From positions 3,410,001 to 3,474,000 of the forward strand of contig OY761615.1 in NCBI GenBank assembly GCA_963664845.1: DNA of 64,000 nt. Direction: 5' to 3'. Source of the stretch: CAIYTF01 sp963664845 (GTDB taxonomy: Bacteria > Bacteroidota > Ignavibacteria > Ignavibacteriales > Ignavibacteriaceae). The position numbers were made by a program, and so were the translations under genes. Shown one piece after another: positions 52,002 to 61,439 of the stretch (position 1 is the first letter of the stretch; every line of letters starts with the position of its first letter). The notes beneath the pieces are model-generated. The model had not been told where the DNA came from and ran no database searches. It saw only the letters and a program-made list of their open reading frames with translations.

Positions 52002-52643
52002 TTAATACATCGATCCAATGTTCAGGGTAATAAAAAAGCCGCCCAGATTTTTTTCCGGTGATCCTTCCAGGCTTTCAATTCCATCGTTAAAGAAGTGGAT
52101 CAGATAATAACGTATGCTGATGCCCATGAGGCTTTTTTGATCGAGCCCAAAGTTTGCTCCGATGCCGATATAACCACCTGCGGTTACCGACAATTGTGCT
52201 TTTCTGAACGCGTTAAAGAATTCACGGTCGTACGGTGTGCTTACCACCGATGACGGTCCGGCGGCAATGGTTACATATGGTCTGAAATTATCACCCACCT
52301 CGGTTGCGAACATTCGGTATTGAACACCTCCATAAAGCGGCAGCAGGAACAACCGGTTCTTTTTCCCGTATACAGTGGTGTTGCCCCAATAGTCAATAAA
52401 TTCAAATTCCTTTGGGTCCTTAGCTTCCGAGATTGAAAAATCCGCAAAATACGTGAGGTCCCGTGAGCTGGTGTGCCTATAAAAACCACCGAGACCGAAT
52501 CCTCCTTCGGAGAACATTATGTCCAGCCCATATGAATTGGGCGGGAATTTTATCAATTCCTTTTCGGGCGCAATCTCTCCGATTCCCTGTGAAAATAAGG
52601 GCAGGGTGAAAAAACAGATAAAAAGAAATAATATTCGTTTCAT
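52002..52643 (-). CDS. Outer membrane beta-barrel-like protein, unknown
   Basis: The 213-residue protein has a signal peptide (1-19), then alternating strands (GFGLGGFYRHTSSRDLTYFADF, split around glycine and aromatic residues) and ends in a short hydrophobic strand. It resembles small FCB outer membrane barrel proteins with no assigned function. It converges on modC with a 29-nt gap and has no operon partner. Confidence 0.65.
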   Translation of the reverse strand: MKRILFLFICFFTLPLFSQGIGEIAPEKELIKFPPNSYGLDIMFSEGGFGLGGFYRHTSSRDLTYFADFSISEAKDPKEFEFIDYWGNTTVYGKKNRLFLLPLYGGVQYRMFATEVGDNFRPYVTIAAGPSSVVSTPYDREFFNAFRKAQLSVTAGGYIGIGANFGLDQKSLMGISIRYYLIHFFNDGIESLEGSPEKNLGGFFITLNIGSMY

Positions 52644-52946
52644 AAAACATCGTCTGTTTGGTTAACGTGATTTTAATAATCAAATCACTTAAATTCAATG
52701 CAAATTATTGTAACTCGAAGTTTTTACTCCGGCATATACTTTGCCGGCGCGGCGTCTTTCGTTGTTGAACTTGTTGTTACAGGCATATCATTCTTTCAGT
52801 CGCCAGGCTTTACATGCTTTGCGTGCAAATAAAAGCCGCGGAATTTCTTCCGTTCATGGTCATAAAATAGGAAAAAAGCTTTAATCTTCTGAGGTTAAAT
52901 CACGGCGTAACATCAGTTTCGCATCTGCACGCGATCAATAACCATT
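52644..52946. other. Gap with no feature recognised
   Basis: About 300 bp between an outer membrane protein gene and the SMR exporter gene. Both genes are on the minus strand. I see no frame, terminator or repeat. Confidence 0.4.
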
Positions 52947-53279
52947 TCACTTGGCAGTGATCCGCAATCCAATTATTCCAATAATGATCAGCATTAAAAA
53001 TGCAATGCGCAACGGGTCTTTCGATTCCTGGAACATAATTATCCCAAGGATGGCAGTGCCTGCGGCACCAATACCCGTCCATATTCCATACGCTGTTCCT
53101 ATGGGCAGGTATTTCAGGCAGAATGCCAGGAGTCCCATGCTTATTACCATCCCAGTCAACGCAAGTCCGCTCCAAAGCAGCGACGTAAAACCATTTGCAA
53201 GTTTTAGGCTCACGGCCCAGAAAACTTCAAAAAACCCGGCTACAAGGAGGATTAGCCACATATATTTTGGTGTATTCAT
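52947..53279 (-). CDS. sugE: SMR-family exporter, SugE/Gdx-type
   Basis: The 110-residue protein has four membrane helices and the essential Glu18 in AGFFEVFWAVSLK, a segment typical of the SugE/Gdx branch of the small multidrug resistance family, and GTAYGIWTGIGAAGTAILG in the third helix. Gdx members export guanidinium; others export quaternary amines. No guanidine riboswitch was recognised upstream, so the substrate is uncertain. Confidence 0.9.
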   Translation of the reverse strand: MNTPKYMWLILLVAGFFEVFWAVSLKLANGFTSLLWSGLALTGMVISMGLLAFCLKYLPIGTAYGIWTGIGAAGTAILGIIMFQESKDPLRIAFLMLIIIGIIGLRITAK

Positions 53280-53424
53280 GGCCGTAAGATAGTGATATAG
53301 TGCAAATTTTGCAGAATATTTATCTTTGTAGAGTTATCCCGGATAATTACGATATTTTGAACTGACAATACCAAAAATTTGTTTTGTAAGATATAGGGTA
53401 TAAACAAAAGATTTAGAGGTTACT

Positions 53425-56043
53425 ATGACATTTAATTTTAACAAATTTACTGTTAAAGCTCAGGAGACAATTCAGAATGCGCTGGAAATAGCGCAGAATT
53501 TCAGCAATCAGGTTGTTGAGCCTGAGCATGTGCTCGCGGCAATGATCGAGGAGAAAAACGGTCTTGCAGAAAATCTCCTGCTCAAAGCCGGGGCCAATTC
53601 GAACAAAATAAAAATTCAGGTGGCTGAACTGTTGGAGCGTCTGCCCAAAGTTTCCGGAGCGGCATTCAACAATCTTCAGATGTCCAACAACACTATCAAA
53701 TTTTTCGATGATTCCATCAAGGAAGCCGAAAAGCTTAAAGATGAATACATCTCTTCGGAACATATCGTCCTCGCGCTGCTCAATCTTCCGGGCCATGCCG
53801 GTCAATTGCTCCGCGATAACGGCTTGTCCTACGACATGGTTCTTAAAGCATTAAAAGAGATCCGCGGTTCACAGCGGGTCACCAGCCAGAATGCAGAAGA
53901 CACCTACCAGTCATTGAAAAAATTTGGGCGCAATTTGAATGATTTGGCCAAAGCCGGCAAACTCGACCCGGTTATAGGACGTGATGAAGAAATTCGCCGG
54001 GTTCTGCAGGTACTTTCCCGAAGAACAAAAAACAATCCTGTTTTAATAGGTGAACCAGGCGTTGGAAAGACCGCAATTGCAGAAGGCATCGCCCATCGTA
54101 TCGTTTCAGGTGACGTGCCGGAAACGCTGAAGACAAAACAGATAGTTGCCCTTGATATGGCATCACTTATTGCCGGGGCGCAATTCCGTGGTCAGTTTGA
54201 AGAACGGATCAGAGCTGTCATTAAAGAAGTTACTGACTCTAACGGCGAAATTGTGCTGTTCATTGATGAATTGCATACGCTTGTAGGTGCGGGCGCCGCC
54301 GAAGGCGCGGTTGATGCTGCCAATATTCTGAAACCTGCTCTTGCACGCGGTGAGCTGCATTGCATAGGCGCAACCACGCTGAATGAATATCACAAATACA
54401 TCGAGAAGGATTCAGCTCTTGAGAGACGTTTCCAGCCGGTTATCATCGATGAACCCAGTGAAGAAGATGCAGTTTCAATTTTGCGGGGGCTAAAGGAGCG
54501 GTATGAAGTTCATCATGGAGTTCGGATCACCGATGGCGCAATCGTTGCTGCGGTGCAACTCTCCCGCCGGTATATTTCAGACCGTTTTCTGCCCGACAAA
54601 GCAATCGATCTTATTGATGAAGCTGCATCAAAATTGCGTATTGAAATTGACTCCATGCCTGAAGAACTTGACGTAGTGGAACGCAAAATACAACAACTTG
54701 AAATTGAGCGCGAAGCATTGAAACGTGAACATGATGAAGCTTCCGTTAAACGGCTTTCAGAGTTGGAACAGGAACTGTCTGGTTATAAGGAAGAACGCAA
54801 CTCCCTCAGAACACACTGGACGACAGAAAAAGATAAGATTCAGATCATCCGGAAAGCGAAGAGTGATATCGAAGACCTGAAACTCAGTGCCGAAAAATTT
54901 GAACGCGACGGAGACCTCGGTAAAGTTGCCGAGATACGCTACGGGAAAATTGGCTTGCTCGAAAAGAAATTAGCGGATGAAACCGCAAAGCTGCAACATA
55001 TTCAGCTCGACAAAAAAATGCTTAAGGAAGAAGTGGATGCCGAGGATATTGCCGAGATCGTGGCAAAATGGACCGGCATACCCGTAAGCAAAATGCTTGA
55101 AGGTGAGCGGAATAAGCTATTGCGCCTTGAAGATGAACTGCATAAACGTGTTATTGGACAGGAAGACGCAGTTATGGCAGTGTCAAATGCCATCAGACGC
55201 TCACGTGCCGGATTGCAGGATGTTAACCGCCCCATTGGTTCGTTTATTTTTATGGGAACCACCGGCGTCGGCAAAACAGAGCTTGCCAGAACTTTGGCAG
55301 AATTTCTGTTCGATGATGAACACGCCATGATCCGGATCGATATGAGTGAGTACATGGAAAAATTTTCTGTGTCACGACTCGTTGGAGCACCTCCGGGATA
55401 TATCGGTTATGAAGAAGGCGGACAGTTGACTGAAGCCGTTCGCCGCAAACCCTATTCAGTTGTGCTGCTCGATGAAATTGACAAGGCACACCCGGATGTA
55501 TTCAACATATTGCTCCAGGTGCTCGACGAGGGGCGCCTCACGGACAACCAGGGGCGTACCGTGAACTTCAAAAACACTATCGTTATCATGACGTCAAATA
55601 TTGGATCACAGATAATCCAGGAGCGGCTGGATCAAATGACGGCTGAAAATGCGGATGAGATAATGGGCAACCTGCGCATGGTGCTAAGTGACCTTCTGAA
55701 GAAGACCATTCGTCCTGAATTCCTTAATCGAATCGACGATATAATTCTTTTCAAACCCCTGACAAAAAAGGAAATTCGCCGCATCGTTGATATTCAACTG
55801 ACAACTGTGGCCCGAATGCTTAAAGAAAAGGGATTGCTGCTGCAGGTTGACGATGAAACAAAAGACTGGCTCGTTGAAATTGGATTCGACATTGCCTATG
55901 GCGCCCGTCCGTTGAAAAGGACTATTCAGCACTATCTTGTAAACCCGCTTTCACAACAATTGTTGTCGGGCTTGTTTGAAGATGGTGACACAATTCATGT
56001 GACAATTGGCGAAATGGGCAGATTGGTGTTCGCAAAGCAGTGA
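53425..56043 (+). CDS. clpB: ClpB chaperone ATPase
   Basis: The 872-residue protein has the Clp N-domain, a first AAA+ module (GEPGVGKTAIAEG), a coiled-coil middle domain (about 400-530, rich in Glu and Lys) and a second AAA+ module (TTGVGKTELAR). It ends with the D2 small domain, where ARPLKRTIQ is characteristic. It lacks a ClpP-loop, as expected for ClpB. It disaggregates proteins together with DnaK in heat stress. No CIRCE element was found upstream. Confidence 0.97.
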   Translation: MTFNFNKFTVKAQETIQNALEIAQNFSNQVVEPEHVLAAMIEEKNGLAENLLLKAGANSNKIKIQVAELLERLPKVSGAAFNNLQMSNNTIKFFDDSIKEAEKLKDEYISSEHIVLALLNLPGHAGQLLRDNGLSYDMVLKALKEIRGSQRVTSQNAEDTYQSLKKFGRNLNDLAKAGKLDPVIGRDEEIRRVLQVLSRRTKNNPVLIGEPGVGKTAIAEGIAHRIVSGDVPETLKTKQIVALDMASLIAGAQFRGQFEERIRAVIKEVTDSNGEIVLFIDELHTLVGAGAAEGAVDAANILKPALARGELHCIGATTLNEYHKYIEKDSALERRFQPVIIDEPSEEDAVSILRGLKERYEVHHGVRITDGAIVAAVQLSRRYISDRFLPDKAIDLIDEAASKLRIEIDSMPEELDVVERKIQQLEIEREALKREHDEASVKRLSELEQELSGYKEERNSLRTHWTTEKDKIQIIRKAKSDIEDLKLSAEKFERDGDLGKVAEIRYGKIGLLEKKLADETAKLQHIQLDKKMLKEEVDAEDIAEIVAKWTGIPVSKMLEGERNKLLRLEDELHKRVIGQEDAVMAVSNAIRRSRAGLQDVNRPIGSFIFMGTTGVGKTELARTLAEFLFDDEHAMIRIDMSEYMEKFSVSRLVGAPPGYIGYEEGGQLTEAVRRKPYSVVLLDEIDKAHPDVFNILLQVLDEGRLTDNQGRTVNFKNTIVIMTSNIGSQIIQERLDQMTAENADEIMGNLRMVLSDLLKKTIRPEFLNRIDDIILFKPLTKKEIRRIVDIQLTTVARMLKEKGLLLQVDDETKDWLVEIGFDIAYGARPLKRTIQHYLVNPLSQQLLSGLFEDGDTIHVTIGEMGRLVFAKQ

Positions 56044-56396
56044 TTTGATAACTGGTTGTGTGTAAAAGCCATTAGAGTATCATTTCCCTCTTGACAGAGG
56101 CACAGTTTTTTGCTATTTACGACATGTCCCTTTCGGGGGATATGGGTTACTATATGTGTGTTACTATATACCTCACGCTGATTTGATATTTTTGAGAAAC
56201 ATGCACCTGCCCGTTACGGGTTCTGTTGCCTGTTTATGTAATTCTGTCATTAATTGATTGGATGTGCTCCGCTTATTGCTACGTTGGAATATTTTATGAC
56301 GGATTGTTCCTGCCGGCAGGTTAGTTATAACCTGCCGGTTAAGGAATATATCAAAGCCGACAATGCGGTTTTATTATATTAATACGGAGTATATGC
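56044..56396. other. Gap with terminator-like hairpin and perfect inverted repeat
   Basis: The 353-bp gap begins with the hairpin CCTCT-TGAC-AGAGG (56087-56100) followed by CACAGTTTTTT, a weak candidate terminator for clpB. Further on is a perfect inverted repeat (56313-56338). Two copies of GTTACTATAT lie between them. There is no gene. Confidence 0.5.
56313..56338. repeat. Perfect 10-bp inverted repeat
   Basis: CCGGCAGGTT (56313-56322) and AACCTGCCGG (56329-56338) are exact complements separated by AGTTAT. The element lies about 60 bp upstream of the membrane protein gene at 56397. It could be an operator or part of a dispersed palindrome; no T-run follows. Confidence 0.6.
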
Positions 56397-57167
56397 ATGT
56401 TCATTCATCAATCACGAATCGGTAATAAGGCTTATTTACCTGCCCTGTTTCTCTTTTTCTTCTCAATTTTTTCAGGCGGTCTGCTTTTTGGACAGGAACA
56501 CTCGTTCCAAATCGCATTGGGTTCTCAATCATCCGGCTTACCCTCTGTAATTGCCGATACACTTCCTTCTCATATGCAGGCAAGCCAGGCTGAAGAAGAT
56601 ACCACAGAAGACACTGTGAAACCAAAACTGTTGCCGGACAATATCAGCTTCAGTGAAAATTTCTTCTGGGGTGAACATGGTCTGTGGCGCGCAGTGGGGT
56701 TGTCCTCACAGCTTACACCTGAAGTGCGCAAACACGAGCTTAACATAAGACGGACGATGTTGTCGCTTCACCAAATAGGAGGCTTTACCACCCTGGCGTT
56801 GATGCTAACGACGTGCTATTATGGTCAGCGTATTATTGATGGGCACAGAAATCTCTCAAATGAAAAAGATGCATTCGCTTCCAGCACTATACTTGCTTAC
56901 ACTTTCACCGGATTACTTTCCCTGCTCTCTCCCCCGCCGATGATCCGGAGGTCAGACGAGGAGAGCACAATCACGACGCACAAATATCTTGCCTATGCTC
57001 ACGTGCTGGGAATGATCATTACCCCGTTGCTTGCTGACAATATCCGGGAACATGCCCCCGGGAGCAAACACAGCGTTTTCAATATGGACCGTGCGCACGT
57101 CCACCAGCTTGGCGGATATATCACTACCGCGCTGTTTGCTGCAGCGATGATCACCGTAACATTTTAA
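56397..57167 (+). CDS. Cytochrome b561-like membrane protein (putative)
   Basis: The 256-residue protein has a signal anchor, a polar periplasmic segment and then four or more membrane helices. Histidines stand at helix positions suited to haem ligation: LSLHQIGGF, TTHKYLAYAHVLG and RAHVHQLGGY. This resembles the b561 type, and a YceI gene follows after 14 nt, a pairing common for cytochrome b561. GGAG lies near the ATG. I have no firm family assignment. Confidence 0.55.
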   Translation: MFIHQSRIGNKAYLPALFLFFFSIFSGGLLFGQEHSFQIALGSQSSGLPSVIADTLPSHMQASQAEEDTTEDTVKPKLLPDNISFSENFFWGEHGLWRAVGLSSQLTPEVRKHELNIRRTMLSLHQIGGFTTLALMLTTCYYGQRIIDGHRNLSNEKDAFASSTILAYTFTGLLSLLSPPPMIRRSDEESTITTHKYLAYAHVLGMIITPLLADNIREHAPGSKHSVFNMDRAHVHQLGGYITTALFAAAMITVTF

Positions 57168-57181
57168 TAGGGAAATTAATC

Positions 57182-57733
57182 ATGAAATTGAAAATTTTAG
57201 GAACAGTTGCTCTCACCTTGGTTGTTTCAGCTCTTTCCTTTGCGCAGGTTAAGAAAATAGAAGCCGTTAAAGCAGAATCATCTATCACGTATAAATTAAC
57301 TCACCCGATGCACGAGATTGAAGCAGTGAGCAAGGAGGCCTATTGTGCGGTGGATGCTGAAGTGGCTTCAAAAGCAATTAAGCATACCTATGTAAAAGTA
57401 CCCGTTATGTCATTCAACAGCGGCAATTCAAGCCGCGATTCGCATGCAATGGAAGTCATAGATGCCATCTCTTACCCGGATGCAAAGTTTGTCAGCACCA
57501 ATATCATCCAAACGGGTGACACTCTCTTTGTCACGGGCAAAATGACGTTTCACGGGGTTACCAATATGCTTTCGTTCAACGCTGTTTGCAAGTGGAGCGA
57601 CGATAAGCTGGTGGTGACAGGGACCTTTGCTTTGAGCCTGACGGCCTACAAGGTGGAACGTCCTTCACTCCTCATGGTGCCGGTGAAAGATGATCTGTGG
57701 TTCACGTTGATACAAACATTTAAACTCAAATAA
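57182..57733 (+). CDS. YceI-family lipid-binding protein
   Basis: The 183-residue protein has a signal peptide (to about residue 21) and a lipocalin-like YceI barrel. Recognisable parts are NSSRDSHAMEVIDAISYPDAKF and the VTGKMTFHGVT strand, in which FHGV is family-typical. YceI proteins bind isoprenoid quinone-like lipids in the periplasm. It is coupled to the upstream b561-like gene and probably works with it in electron or quinone handling. Confidence 0.85.
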   Translation: MKLKILGTVALTLVVSALSFAQVKKIEAVKAESSITYKLTHPMHEIEAVSKEAYCAVDAEVASKAIKHTYVKVPVMSFNSGNSSRDSHAMEVIDAISYPDAKFVSTNIIQTGDTLFVTGKMTFHGVTNMLSFNAVCKWSDDKLVVTGTFALSLTAYKVERPSLLMVPVKDDLWFTLIQTFKLK

Positions 57734-57768
57734 AAGCAGCAGTTGTGCCATCAAAAACATTTTTAACT

Positions 57769-57792
57769 TGCCACGGGTTTTATATCGTGGCA
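57769..57792. terminator. Hairpin between convergent yceI-like and mfd genes
   Basis: TGCCACG (57769-57775) pairs with CGTGGCA (57786-57792). It lies between convergent stops, 36 nt after the YceI stop and 82 nt before the mfd end. No strong T-run follows on either strand. Confidence 0.35.
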
Positions 57793-57874
57793 GGTTAGAA
57801 TAATTACACCCTTATGAAGCCGGTTTCATACACTTTCAAATACTATTCCTTGAAAACGTACTATCGCCTTATCG

Positions 57875-60800
57875 TCACTTCATCAACCCTTCAATATTCT
57901 TCGCAAACCCGATAAGAAATTCGATTGCCACTTCCGGGAATTCAAACTCCTTTTTAATTATCAGTTTTATTGAATCGTTTTGCTGATGAAGTTGGATCAG
58001 ATTTTTGAAATGATCCATTATGTAAGCCGCCAATGGTGCAAACTTTGTCTCATAATAGCGCGCGTTATCCCCCTTCGGCAACACTATCATCACCTGCTTC
58101 CGCTGGATGATAACCCGCTCAAACAGCGCGCGCGAGGCATAGTATTTCAGTTCTGCGCTCTTGAACAATCGTTTCACCAATGCAGGCGGCGCACCAAAAC
58201 GGTCCCGCATTTCTTCCTCAATTTCGCTCAGTTCTTCTATCAGTTTTATTGAGTAGAGTGCTGTATAGTAACTCAGCCTATCCATTTGCTCGGCGATGTA
58301 TGCGTTGGGAATGCCGATTTCAAAATAGGTCTCAATGGTTGCATCGGTTTTTTGTTGCGTCGCCGGGAGATCTTTGAACAGATCTTTATATTCTTCCTGC
58401 CGTATCTCCTCAACCGATTCGTTGATCAGTTTAATATACAGATCGAACCCAATTTCATCAATGAAGCCGGTCTGTTCGGTGCCAAGCAGATTACCTGCTC
58501 CGCGGATTTCAAGATCACGCATGGAGAGACTGAAGCCGGCACCGACATCGGAATATTCCTCAATAGCCTTCAGGCGGCGCACGGAGTTCTTGTTAAGCGA
58601 ATTCATTGACGGCACGAGCAAATAAGCATATGCCTGGCGGTCGGAGCGTCCCACACGCCCCCGCAACTGATGAAGTTCGGACAAGCCGAATCGGTCTGCA
58701 CGGTTAATGATTATGGTGTTCACGTTCGGTATATCAAGACCTGACTCGATTATCTTGGTCGCCAATAAAATGTCAAATTTGCGATGCAGGAATCCATGAA
58801 ACACTTCTTCAAGTTGGGCCGGTTTCATTTGGCCGTGTGCAACGGCAATCCTGATGTCAGGAAGTATCCGTTTAAGATAGGCTGCGAACTTTTCAATGGA
58901 TTGAACCCGGTCATGAACCACATATACTTGTCCGCCCCGTTTCATTTCGGCCAACACCCAATCCCTGATGTGTGCGCTTTCAAACGATTCCACCCGTGTA
59001 TAAATAGGCTGCCGGTTGGGTGGCGGTGTTGCAATAAGCGAAAGATCGCGGGCTCCGAGAAGCGAAAGGTTTAGCGTCCTTGGAATAGGAGTTGCCGTAA
59101 GGGTTAGAATATCCAGATTCAGCTTATACTCGCGAAGCTTTTCCTTTGCCTTCACGCCAAACCGGTGTTCCTCATCAATAATGAGCAACCCGAGATCCTT
59201 GAAGTTTACATCTTTTGAAAGCAGGCGGTGTGTGCCAATAACTATATCCACTTTGCCTGCTTCAAGACGTTTGACAATTTCGGTCTGTTCCGCTTTAGAC
59301 TGGAATCGTGAGAGGGCTTCAATGCTTACCGGGAACTGTGAAAGCCTGTCATAGAACGTATTGTGGTGTTGTTCAACAAGAATGGTTGTAGGCGCCAGCA
59401 CGGCAACCTGCTTTCCGTCTTGCACAGCTTTGAAAGCCGCGCGCACGGCAATTTCTGTTTTACCAAATCCCACATCTCCGCAAACCAGGCGGTCCATTGG
59501 GTTGTTTGCCTGCATATCGGACTTGAATTCGGCTGTTACCTTTGCCTGGTCTGCCGTGTCCTCATACATGAATGAAGCCTCAAGTTCCTGCTGCCACACG
59601 GTGTCCACACTGAATGCATAACCTTTGCTCAACTTACGACGGGCATAGAGGTCAATAAGTTCACGCGCTGCTTCCTTTATCTTCTTCTTTGCTTTTTTCT
59701 TTTTATTCGTCCAGTCAGCGGTGCCAAGGGTTGAGAGTGTAGGCGAGACACCCTCTTTGGCAGAAAATTTCTTTACGAGGTGCAGGTAATTCAGGTTGAC
59801 ATAAACAATGCCGCCGTCATTATACAGCAGCCGCATCGATTCCTGTCTGTTTTCTCCGATGGATATTTCTTCAAGCCCCGTAAACTTTCCGACGCCAAAT
59901 TCTTCATGGACAACAAAATCGCCGGGCTTGATCGATTCCAGTTTCCTGCTTTTCCCTTGTGCCTTTTTTGCCTTTGAGGGAAGCTTGGTACGATAGGGCT
60001 TGTTGAAGATCTGGTAATCGGTTAACACGAGCAGTTTTGCTTCGTGATTGCAAAAGCCCTCTTTTATTGGCAGGGTGACTATCCTTACCTTGCCATCATC
60101 GATCAAATCTGAAACGCCCGAATGCAGATCTGATATGAGGTCGTTAAACCGGTTGAGCTGCAGATCATTTTCAACGGTGATATAAACCGTATATTTTCTT
60201 GCCGAGTATTCCTGTAAAAGGGAAAAAAGTACCTTGTAGTTTGAGTTCACTGGTGGCGCGGTACCCAGGTGAAGCTCCATCGTTTGTGTATCGCCGGTAA
60301 ACATTTTTTCAATTATCCAGGATGTTCCTGCAATGGCGGACCATTTGGCAATGAATAAATCATATACCGATTCATCAGCCTCTTTGATAATTTCAACAAC
60401 TTCAAATCGTTCAGGATCGGGAGGTATCTCCGCATCGTCGCTGATTTCAGGATGCGCAGGTAACTTCTTTGGAACCTCTGTTGTTTCCGTTGGAACTGCG
60501 GGGATCTGACGCATTGCAGATTCATTGACAACAAACAATGGGTTGGAAAGAAATTCAAACATGGTGTCGAATGAATACTCGATCACCGCCTCTTCAATTA
60601 TAGGCGGCGCAATGGTGGCCGTTTTTGCAAGCTCTATCGATCTTTGGCTTTCAGGATCAAAATAGCGCATGGATTCTATAAAATCGCCGTCAAACTCCAG
60701 CCTCACGGGGAACTGTTCGCTATATGACCAGAAATCAATAATAGCGCCGCGTTTGGCATAGTCTCCGGGTTCCTCAACAAACTGCTGCTTTTGGTACAGG

Positions 60801-61228
60801 AGCTCATTCAGGTAACCGGCAACGTCTTCATAGGAAATAGAAAGGCCCGGTTCAATAACCGTGGTATTCGTATCAATGGTTGCTTTTCGGGGGATGGGGG
60901 TTGTCAGCAACTCATAAGTGGCGCAGAGGATGAATGTTTTTCGTTTTCCTATCTCGGTCAAATGCTTTTGCAGTGAATGCTGCGAGTAGTCCGTAATTTC
61001 CAGAACATTTTCTCCCAGACCAAGAAGCGTCAGCTCAACGGCTGTTTCCTGCACTTCACGAATCGAGGGGAACAAAGCTATCAGTTGAGGGTTTTTCTGC
61101 GCGAGCTCGGCAATCAGCAGAGCTTTTGAAGAACCGTTTAACTGGGATATGGATAGAACAGCCTGTTTGGCGTGCTGCTTCCGGACTGCATCAGCAAACG
61201 GGGTTAGCAATTTTCGGTAATCAAACAT
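57875..61228 (-). CDS. mfd: Transcription-repair coupling factor
   Basis: From the ATG at 61228 (MFDYRKLL) the protein has 1117 residues; the frame runs open further upstream but the extension has no domain. It has the UvrB-like N-terminal region, a RNA-polymerase interaction domain (IKPGDFVVHEEFGVGKFTGL), and a RecG-like translocase with GDVGFGKTEIA, LIIDEEHRFG and TATPIPRTL motifs. The TRG and C-terminal inhibitory domain follow. It removes stalled RNA polymerase and recruits UvrA. It follows two stacked hairpins upstream. Confidence 0.96.
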   Translation of the reverse strand: MFDYRKLLTPFADAVRKQHAKQAVLSISQLNGSSKALLIAELAQKNPQLIALFPSIREVQETAVELTLLGLGENVLEITDYSQHSLQKHLTEIGKRKTFILCATYELLTTPIPRKATIDTNTTVIEPGLSISYEDVAGYLNELLYQKQQFVEEPGDYAKRGAIIDFWSYSEQFPVRLEFDGDFIESMRYFDPESQRSIELAKTATIAPPIIEEAVIEYSFDTMFEFLSNPLFVVNESAMRQIPAVPTETTEVPKKLPAHPEISDDAEIPPDPERFEVVEIIKEADESVYDLFIAKWSAIAGTSWIIEKMFTGDTQTMELHLGTAPPVNSNYKVLFSLLQEYSARKYTVYITVENDLQLNRFNDLISDLHSGVSDLIDDGKVRIVTLPIKEGFCNHEAKLLVLTDYQIFNKPYRTKLPSKAKKAQGKSRKLESIKPGDFVVHEEFGVGKFTGLEEISIGENRQESMRLLYNDGGIVYVNLNYLHLVKKFSAKEGVSPTLSTLGTADWTNKKKKAKKKIKEAARELIDLYARRKLSKGYAFSVDTVWQQELEASFMYEDTADQAKVTAEFKSDMQANNPMDRLVCGDVGFGKTEIAVRAAFKAVQDGKQVAVLAPTTILVEQHHNTFYDRLSQFPVSIEALSRFQSKAEQTEIVKRLEAGKVDIVIGTHRLLSKDVNFKDLGLLIIDEEHRFGVKAKEKLREYKLNLDILTLTATPIPRTLNLSLLGARDLSLIATPPPNRQPIYTRVESFESAHIRDWVLAEMKRGGQVYVVHDRVQSIEKFAAYLKRILPDIRIAVAHGQMKPAQLEEVFHGFLHRKFDILLATKIIESGLDIPNVNTIIINRADRFGLSELHQLRGRVGRSDRQAYAYLLVPSMNSLNKNSVRRLKAIEEYSDVGAGFSLSMRDLEIRGAGNLLGTEQTGFIDEIGFDLYIKLINESVEEIRQEEYKDLFKDLPATQQKTDATIETYFEIGIPNAYIAEQMDRLSYYTALYSIKLIEELSEIEEEMRDRFGAPPALVKRLFKSAELKYYASRALFERVIIQRKQVMIVLPKGDNARYYETKFAPLAAYIMDHFKNLIQLHQQNDSIKLIIKKEFEFPEVAIEFLIGFAKNIEGLMK

Positions 61229-61260
61229 TGTATGGTTCAGACTTTTTAAAATGTAAAAGC

Positions 61261-61354
61261 ACACCCCTGCCGCGCGAAAAAATATCCGGCGGGGTGTAAT
61301 ATAACTATTCGAATTTTCTGACACCGGTCGTTTCGTCAAAGCGTAACGACCGGT
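61261..61354 (-). terminator. Two stacked hairpins between the M49 peptidase and mfd genes
   Basis: A perfect 10-bp inverted repeat ACCGGTCGTT/AACGACCGGT (61323-61332, 61345-61354) is followed on the minus strand by a G/C-rich hairpin ACACCCC-T-GCCG/CGGC-GGGGTGT (61261-61272, 61287-61297) and then GCTTTTACATTTT. It probably ends the peptidase transcript and may shape the mfd leader, whose start is about 33 nt further on. Confidence 0.6.
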
Positions 61355-61439
61355 TCTCAAACTATTTTGGCACCTTGCATCATGCCAATTTCCCAATACC
61401 CCAATTCACGTATTTCTGGTAATCGGGTTATCGGGGGTC

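Noticed and set aside
53280..53424. Guanidine riboswitch before the SMR gene
   Set aside because: No ykkC-type or mini-ykkC ACGR hairpin pair could be found.
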